Shown here piece by piece: positions 27,701 to 35,151 of a stretch of DNA of 64,000 bases. A program made the translations under genes and the position numbers. The notes beneath the pieces were generated by a model, which did not search any database, was not told the origin of the DNA, and was given only the letters and a program-made list of their open reading frames with translations. The DNA lies in the NCBI GenBank assembly GCA_964557005.1, contig CAZKYI010000003.1, positions 184,279 through 248,278 on the forward strand. The letters are read 5' to 3'. The stretch comes from JBECKS01 sp964557005. GTDB taxonomy: Bacteria; Pseudomonadota; Gammaproteobacteria; Pseudomonadales; JBECKS01. The first letter of the stretch is position 1. The number at the start of each line of letters is the position of its first letter.

Positions 27701-30456
27701 ACGTCTGCCAGTTTTTCCCGCCAATACGCCAACTGTCTTTCAAGCACTTCGCCTGTGAGCCAGTTTTTCTGCCACGCAGCAAAATCGTAATACTGAATGT
27801 GTAATTCAGGCAGCGGTGAAGGTTGGCCGATTGAATAACACGCGTACAGTGCAGTTAACTCTTCTAACAAGATGTTCAACGACCACCCGTCAGAAACGAT
27901 GTGATGTGCGGTTAGCAGCAATACATAACTTTCATCTTCACTGTCCAGCTCTGAAAGTTGCAACAAACGTGTTCTGAACAGAGGTGCATGTTCAAGATTA
28001 AAGGTACACGCAGCTTCTTCGGAAGCAAGACATTTCACTTCAACATCTCGCGCCGCCGGTGACAAACTGCTTAAATCTTCAAGCGGCAAGACCCAACCAT
28101 AGGCGGGTTGCAGCACTGGTTGCGCAGCGCCATCTACTTCAATTACATAAGTGCGCAACACTTCATGCCTGCGCACAATTTCTTCAATACACTGCGACAG
28201 AATGCGGATATCCAGTTTGCCGCTGATTTTCACCGCAGCAGGATTGTTATAGGCTGCATTGCCCGGATCGAGTTGATCGAGAAACCACAAGCGTTGCTGT
28301 GAAAACGACAGCGCTAACGCCCCATTGGATTTTACCAAAGGCAGTAATTTCAAATCAGAATCACTTTCAATCAGGCGATTGGTCAATTCTGCCACCTGAG
28401 TCAGTGATTCCAGATCAAACAGCTCATCAATGGCCAGTTCGACCTGCAAATGATCCCTCACACGCGATACCAGTTGCGTTACCTGAAGCGAATCCAGCCC
28501 CAGAGAAGTCAAGGCTTGCTCAACAGGGATTTCATGTACATCCACCTGCAACAAAACCGCTGCCGAAGCACGCAGATACTCAATAATTTTTCCCTTGCGT
28601 TCAGCTTCGGTGAGTGATGCAAGTTGCTCTCTGTTGAGAGAAACTTTTCTGAAACGATCATTAAAATCCGGAGCAAACAAACTTTTGGAAATAAATTCCA
28701 TTGAATCATTTTCAAATGCGCGTTTGCATGCACCACGTTGAATTTTGCCACTGGATGTTTTGGGAATGCGCCCAGGCTTTAACAAGTAAACCCCATAGAC
28801 TTGCAGCCCATGTTCCCTTGCAACTGCCTTTCTCACTGCACTGGCAATTTCATCGCCGTTAATCTTGCTGCGATACCTGCGTTCAACCTCTATGAAAATA
28901 ACAATTTGCTCCTGCCCTTTCACTTCCACTGAAAATGCAGCCGACGCATCTGCTTTTAAATAAGGGTGGCTCTGCTGTGCCACCAGCTCAATGTCATAAG
29001 GATAGTAATTACGTCCACGAATAATGATGACTTCTTTTAAACGTCCGGTGATAAATAATTCTTCATCAAGAAAACACCCCAGATCTCCTGTGCGCAAATA
29101 GTGTTGGCCAGATTCACTACCATCATCATTCACAATTCTTGCTGAAAAAATTTCCTTGCTCAGACTTTCATTATTCCAATAGCCTTTTCCTACGTGTTTT
29201 CCCCTTACCCAGATTTCACCCACCTTGCCTTCGGAAACACGCTGTCGACTTTCGGGATCAACAAGCACCACTTCCTGATCGAGCACTTTTCTTCCAACAC
29301 CCACAATGTCCTGGGCATCAGAATGCCTGACCTTGAATGAAGATGAATGCGCCAACAGTTTTACACGATTCTGCGCCAACTCTTCTGCAGACACGGTTTC
29401 AATGCGGGGCCGCTCAACACTGCCACCCCCCGTAATAATCAGTGTAGTTTCCGCCATACCATAAACCGGATAATAGGCATCCCACGAAAAACCGCACTCA
29501 GCAAAATAATCATGGAAACTGTAGAGTGTTTCAGCTCTTACAGGTTCTGCACCTGAGAGTGCATGTGTCCAGCAACTTAAATCCAGCTCGGATTTTTTGT
29601 CTTCTGAAATCTGGGAAACACACAATTCATAGGCAAAGTTTGGCGCAACCGATACTTCCGCACGATAATCAGAAATCGCTTTCAGCCAACGCAGCGGTTG
29701 ACGCAAAAATGAAGCGGGTGTCATCAGTACGGCATTGGCACCCAGATAAATCGGGTGCAGGGTTGTACCAATCAAGCCCATGTCATGGAACATCGGTAGC
29801 CAACTCACAAAGGTATAGGCTTCACGAAAATCAAACGCCACGCGAATCATTTCTTCGTTGACCATGATATTCTCATGGCTAACCATCACACCCTTGGGAT
29901 CCCCCGTTGAACCGGAGGTATATTGAAGAAAGGCAATATCTTCGCCACTGATTAAAATTTCTTCCCAGTGCGAAGCCAGTGCATTTTCTACAAGCTCGGT
30001 GTTCAACCAGTGCAACTGATTGAATACCTCGCTGCGACTTTCGCGAAACAAAGGCCGTGCAAGCTCTTCAACTTCTTTCGAACACACAATGATAGAGGGC
30101 TTACAACTATCGATGATGGACTGAAGCCGCCCAAGTTTTTGATTTTTTCTGGGCGGGTAAGCAGGCACTGCAATCACACCGGCATAGAGACAACCAAAAA
30201 AGGCTTCTACAAATTCCAGACCCGATGGATAAAGCATCAGGGCTCTGCCGCCACGAATATCATACTTTTGTAATTGTGCCGCTATCGCGCGCGCCCTTTC
30301 ATCAAGCTGCGCATAGGTACGCTCTTCGACCAAGCCTTCCTGATCACTCAGAAAGCGATAGAGCACACGGTCAGGGTGTGCTTGTACGCGCCTTCTCAGC
30401 AAATCAACCAGATTGTTGAATGTTTGGGGAACAATGTTTTGCAAACCGGATCTCAT
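21799..30456 (-). CDS. Lipopeptide-initiating NRPS: FAAL-ACP-C-A(Ala)-PCP-C-A(Thr)-PCP
   Basis: First gene of the left line, 2885 aa. The N-terminal fatty acyl-AMP ligase (about 1-590) has TSGSTGDPKG at 180, the FHDMGLIG signature and GRNYYPYDIE. It activates a free fatty acid as acyl-AMP and loads it on the following ACP (LGLDS, Ser656). Then C (HHIVSDGWS at 851), A with code DLFNNALTY (Ala), PCP (LGGHS, Ser1730), C (HHVVSDGWS at 1924), A (TSGTTGKPKG from 2410) with code DFWNIGMVH (Thr), and PCP (Ser2810). The C-terminus is acidic then mixed (about 2850-2885) and may dock to the helical N-terminus of the next protein. ATG at 30456 has only a weak Shine-Dalgarno (CGGG). The 257-base gap to the divergent tolC-like gene should hold the operon promoter. 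Substrate codes were aligned by eye to the GrsA positions. Confidence 0.97.
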   Translation of the reverse strand: MRSGLQNIVPQTFNNLVDLLRRRVQAHPDRVLYRFLSDQEGLVEERTYAQLDERARAIAAQLQKYDIRGGRALMLYPSGLEFVEAFFGCLYAGVIAVPAYPPRKNQKLGRLQSIIDSCKPSIIVCSKEVEELARPLFRESRSEVFNQLHWLNTELVENALASHWEEILISGEDIAFLQYTSGSTGDPKGVMVSHENIMVNEEMIRVAFDFREAYTFVSWLPMFHDMGLIGTTLHPIYLGANAVLMTPASFLRQPLRWLKAISDYRAEVSVAPNFAYELCVSQISEDKKSELDLSCWTHALSGAEPVRAETLYSFHDYFAECGFSWDAYYPVYGMAETTLIITGGGSVERPRIETVSAEELAQNRVKLLAHSSSFKVRHSDAQDIVGVGRKVLDQEVVLVDPESRQRVSEGKVGEIWVRGKHVGKGYWNNESLSKEIFSARIVNDDGSESGQHYLRTGDLGCFLDEELFITGRLKEVIIIRGRNYYPYDIELVAQQSHPYLKADASAAFSVEVKGQEQIVIFIEVERRYRSKINGDEIASAVRKAVAREHGLQVYGVYLLKPGRIPKTSSGKIQRGACKRAFENDSMEFISKSLFAPDFNDRFRKVSLNREQLASLTEAERKGKIIEYLRASAAVLLQVDVHEIPVEQALTSLGLDSLQVTQLVSRVRDHLQVELAIDELFDLESLTQVAELTNRLIESDSDLKLLPLVKSNGALALSFSQQRLWFLDQLDPGNAAYNNPAAVKISGKLDIRILSQCIEEIVRRHEVLRTYVIEVDGAAQPVLQPAYGWVLPLEDLSSLSPAARDVEVKCLASEEAACTFNLEHAPLFRTRLLQLSELDSEDESYVLLLTAHHIVSDGWSLNILLEELTALYACYSIGQPSPLPELHIQYYDFAAWQKNWLTGEVLERQLAYWREKLADVPALELPLDFPRPPVMSQRGKQVSFEVSRTLTSKLKQLSQQQGVTLYMTLFAAFAVLLHRYSGQNDFAIGTPIANRTRAELERLIGFFVNTLALRIDLSNAPTFIEVLERVQEVTLGAYANQDLPFEKLVEELGIVRDMSHTPLFQVMFSFQNSPIHLDMDTSDLEFELMQVHGQSSKFDLSLDLRESAGGIKGFVEYSSDIFEEATIERLCKHLVNLFERICLEPGEAVKNYEFLSADELKYLLVDLNNHLDEKFDATHCIHHWFEKQSILTPAQLALQFEQYALSYQELNSYANQLARYFAAQGITQGELVGICLDRNQHLLPVLLAVLKLGAAYVPLDPKYPSVRLEQIIYAADAKFLICDQGLRKDLPTNNAQCIFIEQACKHLHDYSEANLDLDIEAGNLAYVIYTSGSTGLPKGVAIEHRSASALIFWANQQFQKAELEAVLASTSICFDLSIFEFFVPLSNGGAVYLVDNVLDLIKGFSHEISLINTVPSAISSLLANKAIPPSVRTINLAGEALSSQLVDSLYETGHVNKVYDLYGPSEDTTYSTCKLRERFSSASIGRPIVNTQAYILDQNLKPVPQGVPGELYLAGAGLARGYYQQEALTKERFINNPFRLQLHKGFGERLYKTGDLVRYQSSGDIEYLGRKDFQIKLRGFRIELGEVQAALSRLKYIRESVAIVRDDIVAADEALKSAGASQILVAYIVFHEGHEIESVSLNSFLRSKLKEMLPAYMVPSIFVPLKEIPLTPNGKTDRARLPIPDISAMSGEDYREPRNAFEQGMGEIWATVLNLKKIGIYDNFFDLGGHSLLATQVVARIRNTFQIDIPVRVIFDHPTIFELAGFVSEKISQEDILTTEIMASEQERNIPLSYAQQRLWFLHLLDKNSAAYNMPGSLRLSGALDIEALEKTLLEIVSRHSILRSRFYEANGQVLQEIQAKPQQWKLECIQLDSTSASPEKQLQDFSRLPFDLEDLDINVPEKRLLKTRLLRLSGKEHVLLFNMHHVVSDGWSLGVLLNELKVIYECFRRRQDITLASDKFQYRDYALWQKQWMSGARLEKQLKFWKQKLSHLSVFEFPADKPRPAVQSSNGDRVSFNLPVELCNKLHRQTREQNVTLFMLTLAGFKALLYRYTGQQDIAIGTPIANRTHPEWESLIGFFVNTLVLRTEISPDYSFVDLLKQVQETTLEAYANKDLPFDKLVEEMNWQRDVSHSPLFQVAFTLQSNAIAETLEIDRLKVKVDVGATRTSKFDLTMELRESEGLIRGELEYNTDLFNRSTIENLLLRYEVLLTALLEQPRRKISEAPLLSPTEQTLMLEQSLKLQGMTHTLLPVHTLFEQQVLVHGSKVALRFGDACLGYLELNEQANQLARLLLNKGAVAGQLIPLFVERSVDLIIGVLACLKVGAAYVPIDPMSPDERIEYVLNDIAVAQEGTVDYPYLSLSQSALLERMPQHYSNACIAIDQTHAWHSLEKHNLETPPDLNQAAYVIYTSGTTGKPKGVVVNHGNVARLFKNSESLFDFNERDVWTLFHSFSFDFSVWEMWGALLYGGELVIIPHDLSRSTEDFYEVLAKNKVSILNQTPSAFSQLIAIDDKKRKPLALRKIIFGGEALDFSALRLWIKHHGLGQDSPKLINMYGITETTVHVTCYELKASDFNSHKSIIGLPLPDLQAFVLDGHRKPVPKGVVGELYVGGAGVAQGYLNRPDLSKEKFIHLNILGEQQQYVYRTGDLVRVLDDGNLEYLGRSDDQVKIRGFRIELSEIEFNLNLSPLVRESIVLIKTDSQGEDAIVAYVAVNHLSETSSSDVRASLIGKLPEYMIPKAFVLLKQLPLTVNGKIDKHALKDPDWGSLSSSEYIAPRNDTEYALAEIWAEVLNLDSVGIFDNFFEIGGHSLLATRIVSRVREQLAMELPLATIFEMPTVADLAFYLIEKEAMNADESLLEALLDEIEGEEQALSSFHAGESVFRK

Positions 30457-30713
30457 ACCCGATTCTCACTGGCCATCACATATATGCCTGTCAGATGTTT
30501 CCTTCAAAGCCTCTGAGCAAGCCATCGTGATTACCTGGAGAATGATGGAGTTTTTCTTGTTATTTTAATTAGTATTGTTACCCTTGGCCTTCCTTCCAAG
30601 AAGCGACTATTCTGCCACGTCAGGCGTGTAAATTCACTTCTTCTATCGGGAAAAAACGGTTTGCTATCAAGAAGGTATGCTGAACATCTGATTAGAAATC
30701 TAGCTTTCATTTT
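30457..30713. promoter_or_regulatory. Divergent intergenic region between FAAL-NRPS and tolC-like gene
   Basis: A 257-base gap separates the 5' ends of two divergent genes, so both promoters should lie here. It is A+T richer than the flanks (for example the tttttcttgttattttaatt stretch around 30551-30570). I see no convincing -35/-10 pair, operator palindrome or small ORF. Confidence 0.5.
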
Positions 30714-32270
30714 ATGGCCTTCACTATGATGCACATGCTTTGCAATAACCTTAGACCTTTTGCTGGATCCCCTTTAAAGCGCTCATCTTCAACACCCGTT
30801 TTACGTAGATTTGTACTGGTTTTTTGCATTGCCTTTAGCAGCTCGTCTGTTCTACAAGCTGCTGATTTAATGGATATTTTTCGTAGTGCCAGAAATCACT
30901 ATCCGGCCTGGACTGCACAACAGTTAAAATTCCAGGCTGAAAAGGAAAAGGTGAATGCGGTAGAAGCTCTGCTTTACCCCAATATTATTGCCAGCGCGTC
31001 TGCCAGTGACATTCATACTTCCGGCAGTGGTATTGCGATGGTCAACCCGGTTTATCTGGAAGAAGGTCCTCTGCTGGATTGTTTTCGGGACTCATACAAT
31101 AACCGTGCTTGTGATCCACCTCTGGTTATCCGTGACGATTTGGGAGGACGTTATGACACCTTCGATGCGTCCATTCAGGTGGTACAGCCACTTTACAACT
31201 ACAAGCTTTGGCGTGGCTATAATCAGGCCAAGCTGCTTGATAACAAAACTGAAGCAGGGTTTGAAAAAGCCAAACAGGATTTTATTCTTCGAGTGGCTGA
31301 GGCCTATTTTGCGGTACTAAGAGCCCATGAACAGTGGGAATTGAGCCAGAGCGAGACGCAAGCGGCAGAAACTCAACTGGAACAAGCCAAAAGAGGCTAC
31401 CAACTGGGTTTGCTACCACAGGGGGACGTTTACGCCATTCGTGCAGCTACAGATGCCAGCAAGGTGCAATTGTTGATTGCCAAAACCGCTCTCGAAAGCG
31501 CTCAGGAAAACCTGATGCTGATGACCCAGCGCAGAGATGTTTCTCTCGCCACACTCTCCAATCGCATGCTGATAGAACCACCACAACCTCAAAATGCCGA
31601 GGAATGGGTAAAAATGGGCTTGCGATACAATCGCAGCCTGCAGGAGGCGCACTCCGCCACACTCGCAGCAGAACAAGAGCTGGCTGTACGAAGAGGTGGT
31701 TTTCACCCTGAGCTTGACCTGATTGCAGGCTATACCATGTCACGTAATGATCGTGTCGCAATTGAAACAGCACCTTCCGTGCGCAAATCCGGTATTGGTG
31801 TAAGGCTGAGATACCCCATCTATCAAGGTGGAAGAACCACAGCCGAAGTGAAAGCAGCCAGTTTGGCGCTGGATGGTGCTGGCCAAATGTTCGAGCAGAC
31901 TCGCAGGGATGTGATCAGGGATATTCGCAATGCCTATCGTCAGGTTTACAACGCTGTACGAGGCGTTGAGGCTGCTGCCTTGTCTGTACATTCCAATGAG
32001 AAGGCACTGGAAGTTGCGCAAGCGGGTTATGAAAACGGTACACGCTCTTTAACTGACGTGTTAATTACACAGGCCGATGTATTCCGTGCACGCAAGAATC
32101 ACGCAGATGCACGTTACCACTTTATTACCCACTCGCTGCGCTTAAAATATTCAGCCGGAACGCTGAAAATAGAAGATTTACAGATAGTCAATTCTTGGCT
32201 GAATCCCGATAAACTCATTCTTCCCCCTGAAGAAAACAATGAGATTCCCCAGGAAAATCTGTTTTACTAA
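30714..32270 (+). CDS. tolC: TolC-family outer-membrane efflux protein
   Basis: 518 aa. An arginine-containing N-terminus and hydrophobic stretch (RRFVLVFCIAFSSSSVLQA) give a signal peptide, with cleavage likely after VLQA near residue 49. The rest is two outer-membrane efflux repeats of long amphipathic helices (LRAHEQWELSQSETQAAETQLEQ, then VRGVEAAALSVHSNEKALEVA), as in TolC type I outer-membrane channels. TolC homologues form the trimeric exit duct for RND, ABC and MFS pumps. The start is uncertain: ATG codons at 30714, 30726, 30729 and 30735 all precede the signal peptide and none has a strong Shine-Dalgarno. It is divergent from the FAAL-NRPS gene and convergent with dsbA, 6 bases apart. 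It may serve the RND pump at 47174-51609, but nothing here proves that. Confidence 0.93.
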   Translation: MAFTMMHMLCNNLRPFAGSPLKRSSSTPVLRRFVLVFCIAFSSSSVLQAADLMDIFRSARNHYPAWTAQQLKFQAEKEKVNAVEALLYPNIIASASASDIHTSGSGIAMVNPVYLEEGPLLDCFRDSYNNRACDPPLVIRDDLGGRYDTFDASIQVVQPLYNYKLWRGYNQAKLLDNKTEAGFEKAKQDFILRVAEAYFAVLRAHEQWELSQSETQAAETQLEQAKRGYQLGLLPQGDVYAIRAATDASKVQLLIAKTALESAQENLMLMTQRRDVSLATLSNRMLIEPPQPQNAEEWVKMGLRYNRSLQEAHSATLAAEQELAVRRGGFHPELDLIAGYTMSRNDRVAIETAPSVRKSGIGVRLRYPIYQGGRTTAEVKAASLALDGAGQMFEQTRRDVIRDIRNAYRQVYNAVRGVEAAALSVHSNEKALEVAQAGYENGTRSLTDVLITQADVFRARKNHADARYHFITHSLRLKYSAGTLKIEDLQIVNSWLNPDKLILPPEENNEIPQENLFY

Positions 32271-32276
32271 TCCCGA

Positions 32277-32918
32277 TTATCGCGAATTTTGCAACGCTAG
32301 CATGCGTTCTTTTTCAATCAGGAAATCCACAATTCTCAGCATCTCATCATAGCTGCTGCTGACAGGCTGGTATTTGCCATTCACAATAATGGCTGGCACA
32401 CCCGTCAACTGATATTGCCTGAATAAACTCTCTGCTTTTCTTAAAGAAGTTTTTACAGAAAATGACTCCATCTGATCAAGAAATGCCTGTTGTTCAACAC
32501 CAAACTGACTGTAAAACGCGGCAATTTGCTCAGGTGTCTGAATCCTTTGCTTATCCCTGTGCAAGGCATTGAACATTGCAGAATGGGATTGATCCTTGAT
32601 TTTAAGAGACTCGGCAGCGTAGTAAGCTGCACCTAAAGGTTTCCAGTGTGGTGCTGCTACCGCTGGCGTTGTTATAAAACTCACATCGTTTGCCAGATTT
32701 TTTTTCCAGCTCTGTAGTTTTCCCTCCAGAGAAAAGCAATGTGGGCAGCCATACCAGAAAAATTCTCTTACCTCGATTTTCCCGGGTATCTCTGGAATAC
32801 CGGGATTTGCAATCACTTGATAATGCCGCCCCTCCACAAAAATTTCGGCCTTGATATGTGTTGAAACCAGTAATGCAAGCACTACCAATGAACCTGTAAA
32901 CCATTTGTTGAACTTCAT
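32277..32918 (-). CDS. dsbA: Periplasmic thiol:disulfide interchange protein DsbA
   Basis: 213 aa from ATG 32918, which is preceded by AGGAT at a good distance. A longer in-frame start at 33011 would translate the terminator of the upstream gene and push the signal peptide inside, so I reject it. The signal peptide is about 1-24 (MKFNKWFTGSLVVLALLVS...KA). The thioredoxin fold has active-site CPHC at 58-61 within FFWYGCPHC, and the cis-proline loop TGVPAIIVNGKY. DsbA oxidises cysteine pairs of exported proteins. Its position after cytochrome c4 matches the engB-c5-c4-dsbA order of pseudomonads and relatives. Confidence 0.95.
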   Translation of the reverse strand: MKFNKWFTGSLVVLALLVSTHIKAEIFVEGRHYQVIANPGIPEIPGKIEVREFFWYGCPHCFSLEGKLQSWKKNLANDVSFITTPAVAAPHWKPLGAAYYAAESLKIKDQSHSAMFNALHRDKQRIQTPEQIAAFYSQFGVEQQAFLDQMESFSVKTSLRKAESLFRQYQLTGVPAIIVNGKYQPVSSSYDEMLRIVDFLIEKERMLALQNSR

Positions 32919-32960
32919 TTGCCTATCCTCTTGTTGAAGAACTGTTGTTTTACTTTTATC

Positions 32961-32992
32961 AGACAAAAAAAAGGGCAGCAAGTGCCGCCCTC
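32961..32992 (-). terminator. Rho-independent terminator after the cytochrome c5-c4 genes
   Basis: On the minus strand the stem AGGGCGGC / GCTGCCCT has one mismatch and loop ACTT (32972-32991). A run of T residues follows (32965-32971 complement). It lies between the cytochrome c4 stop and the dsbA start, so dsbA probably has its own promoter or depends on read-through. Confidence 0.85.
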
Positions 32993-33021
32993 TGTTTTGA
33001 AATTTTCCCAACTCGCCTCAA

Positions 33022-33708
33022 TTAACGCAGGCCATTGATATAACTGGATACTGCCTGAATCTGGTCGTCCGTCATTTTTGCAGCAACATCCTGCATCATT
33101 GCAGCAGCACCATCTACACGGTCATTGGTTCTACGCTTACCCTTGTGATCACCACGACCTGCTGCACGAAATGCTTGTAATTGTGCCTCGGTATATTGGG
33201 CATGTTGACCAGCCAACGCTGGAAACCCTGCCGCTTCCATGCCTTTTCCTGCCGGACCATGACAAGCAATACACGCAGGCAGGCCACTCGCGGCATCTCC
33301 GCCTCGATAGATTTTTTGCCCCAACTCAAGCAGTTCTTTCTTGACCGTACCAGACTTGCTTTCCTGCGCAGCAAAGTAAGCGGCAATATCCTTCATATCC
33401 TGATCCGAAAAGCCTGCTACCTGCCCTTTCATAATGGCATCTTCACGCGCACCGGATTGAAAATCTTTCATTTGCTTGTAAAGGTAGTGGGCACCCTGGC
33501 CTGCAAGATTGGGATAACTGGCGATACTGGAACTTCCATTTCTTCCATGACAGGCAGCACAAGCAGAAGCCTTGTTTTTTCCGGCATCAACATCACCAAA
33601 GGGCTCTGATTTAAATACATACTGCTGTGCATCCGAAGATGTTTCACCTGCCCATGCAAAACTGGAAGCCAGAAAAATAAACATACTAATAGTTAAAGTC
33701 TTAATCAT
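33022..33708 (-). CDS. Dihaem cytochrome c4
   Basis: 228 aa. Signal peptide about 1-20 (MIKTLTISMFIFLASSFAWA). Two homologous c-type haem domains carry CAACH (about 50) and CIACH (about 145), each with the downstream region supplying the Met ligand. Length and two-domain layout fit cytochrome c4, a periplasmic electron carrier to terminal oxidases. It follows the cytochrome c5 gene by 44 bases and ends at a clear terminator, so the two are probably one transcript. Confidence 0.95.
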   Translation of the reverse strand: MIKTLTISMFIFLASSFAWAGETSSDAQQYVFKSEPFGDVDAGKNKASACAACHGRNGSSSIASYPNLAGQGAHYLYKQMKDFQSGAREDAIMKGQVAGFSDQDMKDIAAYFAAQESKSGTVKKELLELGQKIYRGGDAASGLPACIACHGPAGKGMEAAGFPALAGQHAQYTEAQLQAFRAAGRGDHKGKRRTNDRVDGAAAMMQDVAAKMTDDQIQAVSSYINGLR

Positions 33709-33752
33709 AATCTTACTTCGCCAAATCTTTTGAGGAATCTAAAAGCTTTATT

Positions 33753-34067
33753 CTATTGAGCCAGATACTGAATCAATGCCGAAAGTTGCGCATCACTGCA
33801 ATCAGGACAAAGCCCCATCGCAGGCATCGCACCTTTTCCTTTTTTTACGCTGTTCAACAAGGTTTGCTCACCCAAAGCCAAACGCGTTTTCCACGTATTG
33901 GCATCACCTTTTTTAGGTGCACCAGCCACGCCGCTGTTATGACAAACAGCACAGGAACTGGCGTACTTGGCAGCAACATCAAAATCGCCTGCCAAACTCA
34001 TTGAAGAAAAACCGGAAATAACAAGCGACGCAATCGCTACCTGAAAGAAGTTTTTTAAGGCCATCAT
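33753..34067 (-). CDS. Monohaem cytochrome c5-like protein
   Basis: 104 aa from ATG 34067 (MMALKNFFQ...), preceded by GGGGGTGT. ATG 34064 is an equal alternative, and an upstream start at 34166 would precede the signal peptide by 33 residues and is rejected. Signal peptide about 1-27, one CAVCH haem site (about 41-45), a C-terminal Met region (AMPAMGLCPDC) and a CPDC pair of cysteines. These fit cytochrome c5, a small periplasmic electron carrier. It is divergent from engB and upstream of cytochrome c4. Confidence 0.92.
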   Translation of the reverse strand: MMALKNFFQVAIASLVISGFSSMSLAGDFDVAAKYASSCAVCHNSGVAGAPKKGDANTWKTRLALGEQTLLNSVKKGKGAMPAMGLCPDCSDAQLSALIQYLAQ

Positions 34068-34222
34068 GACACCCCCGCAACAAACAAGCCCAAAAAAGTG
34101 GCGCAAGTATAGCCATCGCACCCGAAGGGGTAAAGGTGAAATTTTGGCTGGAATGCAACGAATCACACGCAGGTACGTTAGAATGGTTCCAGTCTTTCCA
34201 CTTCAATAATCCTGTTCCAATA

Positions 34223-34840
34223 ATGTCAAAAACATCGCTCCTTCATCAGGCACAGTTTATGTGCAGTTCTCCTGATTTATTCCATTGCCCCGAAGACAGC
34301 GGAAGTGAGGTGGCTTTCGCAGGTCGCTCCAATGCTGGAAAATCGAGCGCCATCAACAGGCTGTGTGCGCAAACAAAACTCGCACGTACCAGCAAGACTC
34401 CGGGAAGAACCCAGCAACTCAATTTTTTCTCTCTGGATGAACAACGCAGACTGGTTGACCTGCCAGGATATGGCTACGCCAAAGTTCCCGACACCATGAA
34501 GCTGGCCTGGCAACAGAGCATGCAGGACTATCTGGAAAATCGACAATCACTCAAAGGTTTGATTTTACTGGTTGATATTCGCCACCCACCAAAACAATTC
34601 GACTTGATGATGATGCACTGGGCAATACAACACCAAATGCCTCTGCATGTCTTGTTAACCAAGGCCGATAAATTAAAAAGGGGGGCGATTAAACAGGCAC
34701 TTCAAACGTTCAAAAAAGAAATGGTTTCAAACCCTGAATCACAACTGAGCGTACAAAGTTTTTCAGCGTTTAACGGGGAAGGTGTTGAGCAGGCAGACAA
34801 GGTGATTCAAGCCTGGTTGAACTGGAATTCACTCCATTGA
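34223..34840 (+). CDS. engB: Ribosome-biogenesis GTPase EngB (YihA/YsxC)
   Basis: 205 aa from ATG 34223. An in-frame start at 34136 would add 29 unlike residues and reach back toward the divergent c5 promoter. G motifs: G1 GRSNAGKSS, G3 DLPGYGYAKV, G4 TKADK, G5 SAFNGEG. EngB binds GTP and helps assemble the large ribosomal subunit. Its last 34 bases overlap the convergent gene at 34807-35148. Confidence 0.96.
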   Translation: MSKTSLLHQAQFMCSSPDLFHCPEDSGSEVAFAGRSNAGKSSAINRLCAQTKLARTSKTPGRTQQLNFFSLDEQRRLVDLPGYGYAKVPDTMKLAWQQSMQDYLENRQSLKGLILLVDIRHPPKQFDLMMMHWAIQHQMPLHVLLTKADKLKRGAIKQALQTFKKEMVSNPESQLSVQSFSAFNGEGVEQADKVIQAWLNWNSLH

Positions 34841-35148
34841 ATATGACATTCCTTTTCAAACACATCGTCTTCGCCTTGTGAAGGCAGTGCCAACAACATC
34901 AACGCCAATCGTTGACGAGTACTTTTGAAAAACAATGAGAACTCAATCTCAACAAAACCTTCCTGTTCAGGCATCTCATAAATCAGTTCCAGCCAACTTT
35001 CGTCAAACCCTTCCCTGATTTCAAGTTCAAGTGAATCACTATTGGATTGTAAAATATCGAATGTTTTCTCAGAAAAATTTTCGTGTGCAAGTTCGAAAAA
35101 AATTTCTTCTGCCTGATCAAAAATCTTTTCGCTATCGAACATGAACAC
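34807..35148 (-). CDS. Hypothetical acidic protein, 113 aa
   Basis: No family recognised. The sequence is strongly acidic with many Glu and aromatic residues (FDQAEEIFFELAHENF, SWLELIYEMPEQEGFVEIEFSLFF). There is no signal peptide or transmembrane segment. It sits 3 bases after the PerM-like gene on the same strand and overlaps the 3' end of engB by 34 bases. A second Met lies two codons in. Its place in a tight operon supports it being real. Confidence 0.65.
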   Translation of the reverse strand: MFMFDSEKIFDQAEEIFFELAHENFSEKTFDILQSNSDSLELEIREGFDESWLELIYEMPEQEGFVEIEFSLFFKSTRQRLALMLLALPSQGEDDVFEKECHIQWSEFQFNQA

Positions 35149-35151
35149 TCA

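Noticed and set aside
32919..33011. Longer dsbA start at 33011
   Set aside because: It would translate through the terminator hairpin and place 31 unrelated residues before a good signal peptide. ATG 32918 has its own Shine-Dalgarno.
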